From M3007 sp046160345 (GTDB taxonomy: Bacteria > Bacteroidota > Bacteroidia > Chitinophagales > Saprospiraceae), in assembly GCA_046160345.1 (NCBI GenBank), contig JBJXGO010000256.1, positions 1-9,763 on the forward strand: a stretch of DNA of 9,763 nucleotides. The letters are read 5' to 3'. The notes beneath the pieces were generated by a model that had not been told where the DNA came from, made no database searches, and saw only the letters and a program-made list of their open reading frames with translations. Positions within the stretch are counted from its first letter, which is position 1; every line of letters starts with the position of its first letter. Positions 5,759 to 9,763 of this stretch are shown here, one piece after another. The translations under genes and the position numbers were made by a program.

Positions 5759-7858
5759 ATGCAAGCTTTGCCCTATATCCATCGCGACATCTCCTGGCTC
5801 TCGTTCAATTATCGTGTTTTACAAGAGGCAAAAGACCCTGCGGTACCCCTTTTGGAGCGACTCAAATTTTTAGCGATTTACTCTTCAAACCTTGACGAGT
5901 TCTACCGCATCCGTGTTGCAGGCATCCGCAAGCTGAAAAAGGTAGGCAAAAAAACCCGCGCCCAGTTGCATTTTGACCCCAGTGAGCTGCTCAAAGAAAT
6001 CCACCAGATCGTCAATCGCCAACAGGAGGAATTTTCTAAGATTTTTGAAAAACAGATAGTTCCGGAACTCAGCAAGCACCATGTCCACATCCTTCGGCGA
6101 CTTGACCTGAATGAGGAACAGAAGAACTTTGTCGAAGGATATTTCCAGGGACACCTGCTGCCCTTCGTTATGCCCGTGTTGTTGGTCAAACGCCGTATCA
6201 ATCATTTTTTGGCTAATGCCCACCTTTATCTGGCTGTCCATTTGCGCCAAAAAAAGAAGCCCCTTTCCAACAGCGAATATGCCCTGGTTAAGATACCTTC
6301 CGACCAGGTGCCCCGGTTTGTATCGCTGCCCTCCACAAGTGGTCGTCACGACGTGATTTTGCTCGATGACATGGTGCGGCACTCTGTTTCACGCCTTTTT
6401 CCGGGTTATGACATTCAGGACACTTATTCCATAAAACTTACCCGCGATGCCGAGCTGGATATTGAAGACGAATTCAGCGGCGACCTGGTGCAAAAAATAA
6501 AATCGAGTCTGCAAAAAAGGCAGGTAGGCCCGGCCAGCCGTTTTGTTTATGACCGTGAAATGCCCCAGCACCTGCTTTCCTATCTTCAGGACACTTTCGA
6601 CCTGCGCAAGAACGATATGCTCCCGGAAGGCCGGTATCACAACAATTTTGATTTTTTCCGATTCCCCGATTTTGGCCTCAAACACCTGAAGAACAAACCT
6701 TTGCCGGCGCTTTCACACCCCGTTTTGAGCTTTGCGCCTGATATTTTCAAAGCCATTTGGCAGGGCGACCAAATGATTCACCTTCCGTACCAATCCTTTG
6801 AACCGGTTATTCAATTTTTTGAAAAAGCCGCTGTCGATCCTGCCGTTACGCATATCAAGGTGATACAATACCGGGTGGCAAAAAGCAGCCGTATTCTCGA
6901 AGCGCTCATGAAGGCTGTGCAATATGGCAAACAAGTGTCTGCTTTTGTAGAGATCAAAGCCCGGTTTGACGAGGCCACCAATCTCGAATGGGGCGAACGA
7001 CTGGAAAAAGCAGGGGTTCGGGTGCACTATTCCCTGCCCGGTGTGAAAGTTCACTCCAAACTCGCCTTGGTACGCCGTATCGAAGACGGCCAGGCCCGGC
7101 TTTACGCTTATCTTGGCACAGGTAATTTTCACGAAGAGACCGCCAAAATCTATTCAGACTTTGGCATTTTTACCGCCGACCCCCGATTGACCAACGAGGC
7201 AAGCAATGTGCTGGCCCATTTGGAAAATATGCCGCCACCCGTCCCTTTTAAACATCTTTTGGTTGGCAAGTTCAATCTCCGCGAAAAACTCTATGAACTG
7301 ATCAACAAGGAAGCGGCTATTGCCAAAAAAGGGAAAAAGGCTGAAATGGTGTTGAAGATCAACAGCCTGGAAGACAAAGAAATTATCGCAAAACTTTATG
7401 ATGCCTCGAAGGCAGGAGTGAAGATCCGGCTCATCGTGCGCGGTATCTGCTGCCTCGTGCCCGGCATCAAAGGGCTGAGCGACAACATTGAAATTGTCAG
7501 CATCGTTGACCGGTATCTGGAACACGCTCGGGTCTTTATTTTTCACAACGATGGCAAAGAACTGACCTACCTGAGCAGCGCCGACTGGATGGAGCGCAAT
7601 CTTTCCTACCGGATCGAGACCATTTTCCCGGTTTACGACCCGGCCCTGCAACGCGATATCCGCAACATGATCGACATTCAACTCAATGACAATGTAAAAG
7701 CCCGCATCCTTGACGCAAAAAACCTCAACCTGTACCGCAGAAACAACAGCGATATCCCGGTACGGACTCAGTTGGAGACCTACTTTTATTTGAAAAGAAA
7801 ACTGGAGGAAGGAAGGGTGGTAGAAGCGGAAGAATTGTCAAATGCTCTGCCCCCCTAA
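5759..7858 (+). CDS. ppk1: Polyphosphate kinase 1
   Basis: A 699-aa enzyme, the usual PPK1 length, that reversibly makes inorganic polyphosphate from ATP. The four-domain plan is visible: N domain (DISWLSFNYRVLQEA, SSNLDEFYRIRVAG), head domain to about residue 310, then C1 and C2. Residues align to E. coli PPK with a constant offset of three: autophosphorylated H435 is H432 here (KVHSK), the Mg-site arginines R375 and R405 are R372 and R402 (QYRVA, KARFDE), and the C2 histidine H592 is H589 (LEHARVF). E. coli H454 is replaced by Y451 (YAYLGTGNF). I chose the ATG at 5759, which places MQALPYIHRDISWL at the family's usual start. The frame is open back to a TTG at 5666, but those 31 residues resemble no PPK N-terminus. 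A secreted-protein gene starts 16 bp downstream. No exopolyphosphatase gene is in view. Confidence 0.97.
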   Translation: MQALPYIHRDISWLSFNYRVLQEAKDPAVPLLERLKFLAIYSSNLDEFYRIRVAGIRKLKKVGKKTRAQLHFDPSELLKEIHQIVNRQQEEFSKIFEKQIVPELSKHHVHILRRLDLNEEQKNFVEGYFQGHLLPFVMPVLLVKRRINHFLANAHLYLAVHLRQKKKPLSNSEYALVKIPSDQVPRFVSLPSTSGRHDVILLDDMVRHSVSRLFPGYDIQDTYSIKLTRDAELDIEDEFSGDLVQKIKSSLQKRQVGPASRFVYDREMPQHLLSYLQDTFDLRKNDMLPEGRYHNNFDFFRFPDFGLKHLKNKPLPALSHPVLSFAPDIFKAIWQGDQMIHLPYQSFEPVIQFFEKAAVDPAVTHIKVIQYRVAKSSRILEALMKAVQYGKQVSAFVEIKARFDEATNLEWGERLEKAGVRVHYSLPGVKVHSKLALVRRIEDGQARLYAYLGTGNFHEETAKIYSDFGIFTADPRLTNEASNVLAHLENMPPPVPFKHLLVGKFNLREKLYELINKEAAIAKKGKKAEMVLKINSLEDKEIIAKLYDASKAGVKIRLIVRGICCLVPGIKGLSDNIEIVSIVDRYLEHARVFIFHNDGKELTYLSSADWMERNLSYRIETIFPVYDPALQRDIRNMIDIQLNDNVKARILDAKNLNLYRRNNSDIPVRTQLETYFYLKRKLEEGRVVEAEELSNALPP

Positions 7859-7874
7859 TTCTTATTTCCTGAAG

Positions 7875-9395
7875 ATGAAATTTTTCTTTCCAATTGCTTT
7901 GATGCTTCTGCCTTTTGTAGTTTATAGTCAGTCAAAATACGATTATCATTGGACGATTGGATATGATGTTTCAACTCTTGACTCTACCGGAGATGTTATT
8001 CTGATGGATTTTAATCTCAGTCCAGTAAAAGTTGAGACCATTAAGACTATCAAAAGATTTTCTTCAGCCGGGTCAAATTCTTCTATGTCCAATGCTAGCG
8101 GCAATTTAATCTTTTACACCACAGGTTGTTATGTGGTCAACGCGGCTCATGAAATCATGGAAAATGGCGATAGTATCAATCCAGGTATTGCACAACAATA
8201 TAACTGCCCGTATGGAAATAGTAATAACCTTGAAGGTGCTATTGCTATTCCCTGGCCTGACAATCCAGACTTGTATTTATTGTTCGTGAATGATTACAGA
8301 TCCACCTGGTTTCCTGGAGAACCCTTCACTTATGGAAGTTCCGCACATCTGCACTACAATGTAATTGATATGACCAAAGATGGGGGTTTGGGGGCGGTCA
8401 CCCTAAAGAACCAGGTTGTGGTGGAGGATACCATGTCATCTTGCTCCATAGAGGCGTGTCGCCATGCCAATGGGCGCGATTGGTGGGTGCTTGCACCAAA
8501 ATCCCGTAGCAATTGTTATTTTTCAACCTTGGTAACGCCACAAGGCGTTGGAACGCCTAATTTGGTCTGCACCGGCACCCCCTGGCATAAATACGACGAA
8601 AACGGGCAAGCCTGCTTTACGCCCGATGGCAGCAAATTTATTCGGTTCAGTCACGATGCCGGCCTCCATATCTACGATTTTGACAACGCTACTGGGCTCC
8701 TTAGTAACGATAGACTAGTCAGTATCAATGATTTAGGCGTGTTTGCAGATGGCGCATCCGTTTCACCAAATTCGCGTTATTTGTATGTCAGTGCCATTTC
8801 CATGCTCTTTCAATATGATTTGCTGGCCCCTGATATTGAGGCGAGTCGAGTACTGCTGGCTGTGCCAGACAATGTACCAGACCCTTTTGTACCTTCCATA
8901 TTCTCCATTTCAGCCTTGGGGCCGGATGGGAAAATATACATTTCAAGTGTAAGCACACATTTGAGCCTGCACGTCATACACAGGCCCGACTGTCCCGGTT
9001 TATACAGTCTGTCAGAGCGTAGGGGGCTTGCACTTACTTCCTGGAATTATTTTAGCATCCCCAATATGCCCCATTTTCGCAACGAGCCTTCCAATTCGCC
9101 CTGCGATTCCATGGTGGTACAGACTTACACGCCGATTGATGGGAGTAAAGATGTAGTTGTATTTCCTAATCCTGCCATTGACAAAGCCACGGTGTTTATA
9201 AATCATCCATTGCCCAAAAACTCGAAATGGGTTTTGTTTGATCAACTTGGGCGGGTGGTCAAACAAGTTGAACTTGAAGCGCAGGTTGAAAAATATGTAG
9301 TAGATTTGAATGGGCTTTTTTCAGGTATCTTTTACTTTCAAGTAATCTCTGAAGGAAAGATTATTCAACAAGGCAAACTCGTGATAGTGCAGTAA
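7875..9395 (+). CDS. T9SS-secreted protein with propeller-like repeats, function unknown
   Basis: A 506-aa protein with signal peptide MKFFFPIALMLLPFVVYSQ and a C-terminal type A T9SS sorting domain from about residue 426 (VVVFPNPAIDKATVFI, then LFDQLGRVVKQVEL, ending GKLVIVQ). In the known pathway this domain directs export through the outer membrane and is often removed with attachment to the cell surface. Between them are beta-rich segments like those of propeller proteins: GNLIFYTTGCYVVNAAHE (76-93), FTPDGSKFIRFSHDAGLHIY (248-267) and SPNSRYLYVSAISMLFQYDL (295-315). I do not recognise an enzymatic motif. The ATG at 7875 starts exactly at the signal peptide; an in-frame ATG at 7842 would overlap ppk1 and add 11 residues before it. 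The gap of 16 bp suggests cotranscription with ppk1, but a functional link is doubtful. The first 500 bp are visibly more A/T-rich than ppk1. Confidence 0.88.
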   Translation: MKFFFPIALMLLPFVVYSQSKYDYHWTIGYDVSTLDSTGDVILMDFNLSPVKVETIKTIKRFSSAGSNSSMSNASGNLIFYTTGCYVVNAAHEIMENGDSINPGIAQQYNCPYGNSNNLEGAIAIPWPDNPDLYLLFVNDYRSTWFPGEPFTYGSSAHLHYNVIDMTKDGGLGAVTLKNQVVVEDTMSSCSIEACRHANGRDWWVLAPKSRSNCYFSTLVTPQGVGTPNLVCTGTPWHKYDENGQACFTPDGSKFIRFSHDAGLHIYDFDNATGLLSNDRLVSINDLGVFADGASVSPNSRYLYVSAISMLFQYDLLAPDIEASRVLLAVPDNVPDPFVPSIFSISALGPDGKIYISSVSTHLSLHVIHRPDCPGLYSLSERRGLALTSWNYFSIPNMPHFRNEPSNSPCDSMVVQTYTPIDGSKDVVVFPNPAIDKATVFINHPLPKNSKWVLFDQLGRVVKQVELEAQVEKYVVDLNGLFSGIFYFQVISEGKIIQQGKLVIVQ

Positions 9396-9446
9396 GGGGC
9401 AGCTGGCTTATGTCCATTCAAGGCTCAAAAAACCCTAAATTTCAAG

Positions 9447-9471
9447 AAATTTTAAAAAATCAAAATTTTTT
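9447..9471 (+). terminator. Weak A/T hairpin, possible terminator of the secreted-protein gene
   Basis: aaatttt (9447-9453) can pair with aaaattt (9462-9468), followed by more T residues. The stem has no G-C pairs, so it would be weak, and it may be only low-complexity A/T sequence. It lies 51 nt past the stop at 9395 and just before the tRNA promoter. Confidence 0.25.
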
Positions 9472-9480
9472 CGCAAATTA

Positions 9481-9513
9481 TTTGCCTATCCGAATAGAGC
9501 GGGCTTATCTTTG
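9481..9513 (+). promoter_or_regulatory. Promoter of tRNA-Gly
   Basis: TTTG (9481-9484) is followed after 21 nt by TATCTTTG (9506-9513), an exact match to the Bacteroidota -7 element TAnnTTTG with a normal spacing. Transcription would start near 9519-9521. This leaves a leader of about 40 nt before the tRNA, containing a small hairpin (caagac/gtcttg, 9527-9542). Confidence 0.7.
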
Positions 9514-9559
9514 CCGCCGCAAAACGCAAGACACCAGTCTTGAACAGTAAACACAAACT

Positions 9560-9632
9560 GCGGAAATAGCTCAGCTGGTAGAGCGCGACCTTGCCAAGGT
9601 CGAGGTCGCGAGTTCGAATCTCGTTTTCCGCT
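9560..9632 (+). tRNA. tRNA-Gly (anticodon GCC)
   Basis: A 73-nt complete cloverleaf. The acceptor stem GCGGAAA pairs with TTTCCGC (9625-9631), and T9632 is the discriminator. The D arm is GCTC/GAGC. The anticodon stem CGACC/GGTCG encloses the loop TTGCCAA with GCC at 9593-9595. The T arm GCGAG/CTCGT, with one G-U pair, encloses TTCGAAT. CCA is not encoded (the next bases are CAA), so it must be added after transcription. It has its own promoter upstream and a strong terminator directly behind. Confidence 0.97.
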
Positions 9633-9634
9633 CA

Positions 9635-9669
9635 AAGCCTTTCCGAAATTCCGGAAAGGCTTTTTTGTT
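9635..9669 (+). terminator. Intrinsic terminator behind tRNA-Gly
   Basis: aagcctttccg (9635-9645) pairs perfectly over 11 bp with cggaaaggctt (9652-9662) around a 6-nt loop. The run of six T (9661-9666) then continues as a T-rich tract. It begins three nt after the tRNA discriminator base. It separates the tRNA-Gly transcript from the following tRNA-Leu. The minus strand has no matching T-tract, so it is one-directional. Confidence 0.92.
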
Positions 9670-9687
9670 TCCTTCTTTTCTAAAAAC

Positions 9688-9718
9688 TTTGTTTTTTGGA
9701 AAGTTTGACGCAATTTTG
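9688..9718 (+). promoter_or_regulatory. Probable promoter of tRNA-Leu
   Basis: TTTG (9688-9691), a 19-nt spacer and CAATTTTG (9711-9718), one base off TAnnTTTG, lie between the tRNA-Gly terminator and the tRNA-Leu, whose first base is 11 nt past the box. The strong terminator upstream makes a separate promoter necessary, which supports this weaker match. Confidence 0.5.
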
Positions 9719-9728
9719 TTGCCCATTT

Positions 9729-9763
9729 GCCCGGGTGGTGAAATGGTAGACACGAGGGACTTA
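9729..9763 (+). tRNA. tRNA-Leu, 5' part only (anticodon TAA or TAG)
   Basis: GCCCGGG (acceptor 5' strand), TG, then a D arm GTG...CAC around AAATGGTAGA, then an anticodon stem beginning AGGGA and the loop bases CTTA at the right edge. This is the typical 5' half of a bacterial tRNA-Leu. The visible anticodon bases are T and A; the third lies outside the window. TAA is slightly favoured because GGGACTTA is common in Leu(TAA) genes, but TAG is not excluded. Confidence 0.85.

Noticed and set aside
5885..7681. Minus-strand open frames of 98-175 codons across ppk1
   Set aside because: All lie antisense to a fully motif-supported PPK1 gene and show no domain, signal or start context.
7842..7874. 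Upstream ATG of the secreted-protein gene, overlapping ppk1
   Set aside because: It would put 11 residues before a clean signal peptide that begins at the ATG at 7875.
9212..9281. Inverted repeat caacttg/caagttg inside the secreted-protein gene
   Set aside because: Short, within coding sequence and the sorting domain; it is expected by chance.
9486..9753. Minus-strand open frames over the tRNA region
   Set aside because: They run antisense through a complete tRNA-Gly and its terminator and contain no protein features.

Overview
The window looks like a chromosomal segment from a Bacteroidota bacterium, probably a Saprospiraceae-type marine or activated-sludge lineage. The grounds are a type IX secretion (T9SS) C-terminal sorting domain, lipoproteins with a short lipobox, Bacteroidota-style promoters (TTTG/TTG, about 19-22 nt, then TAnnTTTG) and the near absence of Shine-Dalgarno sequences. 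The genus assignment is inference from gene style only. I see no insertion sequence, prophage or CRISPR array.

Left part, all on the minus strand (1-5555), listed in the order of transcription: a DEDDh 3'-5' exonuclease with an ExoX-like C-terminal domain (4737-5555); two different lipoproteins of the MbnP-like family (3750-4574 and 2952-3704); a lipoprotein di-heme MauG/cytochrome c peroxidase family enzyme (1725-2888); and, after a 217-bp gap full of palindromic repeats, a secreted lysyl-endopeptidase-like serine protease cut by the left window edge (1-1507). The two MbnP-like genes and the di-heme gene lie 45 and 63 bp apart and are probably one operon. Characterised MbnH/MbnP pairs use the di-heme enzyme to oxidise a tryptophan of the partner to kynurenine, which then takes part in copper binding. 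The same chemistry is a reasonable hypothesis here, with two candidate substrates.

Right part, plus strand (5759-9763): polyphosphate kinase 1 (5759-7858), divergent from the exonuclease across 203 bp; a T9SS-secreted protein of unknown role with propeller-like sequence (7875-9395), 16 bp after ppk1; then a small RNA cluster made of a promoter, tRNA-Gly(GCC), a strong intrinsic terminator, a second probable promoter and the first 35 nt of a tRNA-Leu that runs off the right edge.

The most interesting signals are the paired MbnP-like lipoproteins with one MauG-like enzyme, and the tandem 34-bp repeats at 1564-1651. Each repeat copy contains a promoter-like arrangement with a perfect palindrome in the spacer. 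A third copy of the palindrome core, in the opposite sense and with a compensating stem change, sits right behind the di-heme gene.
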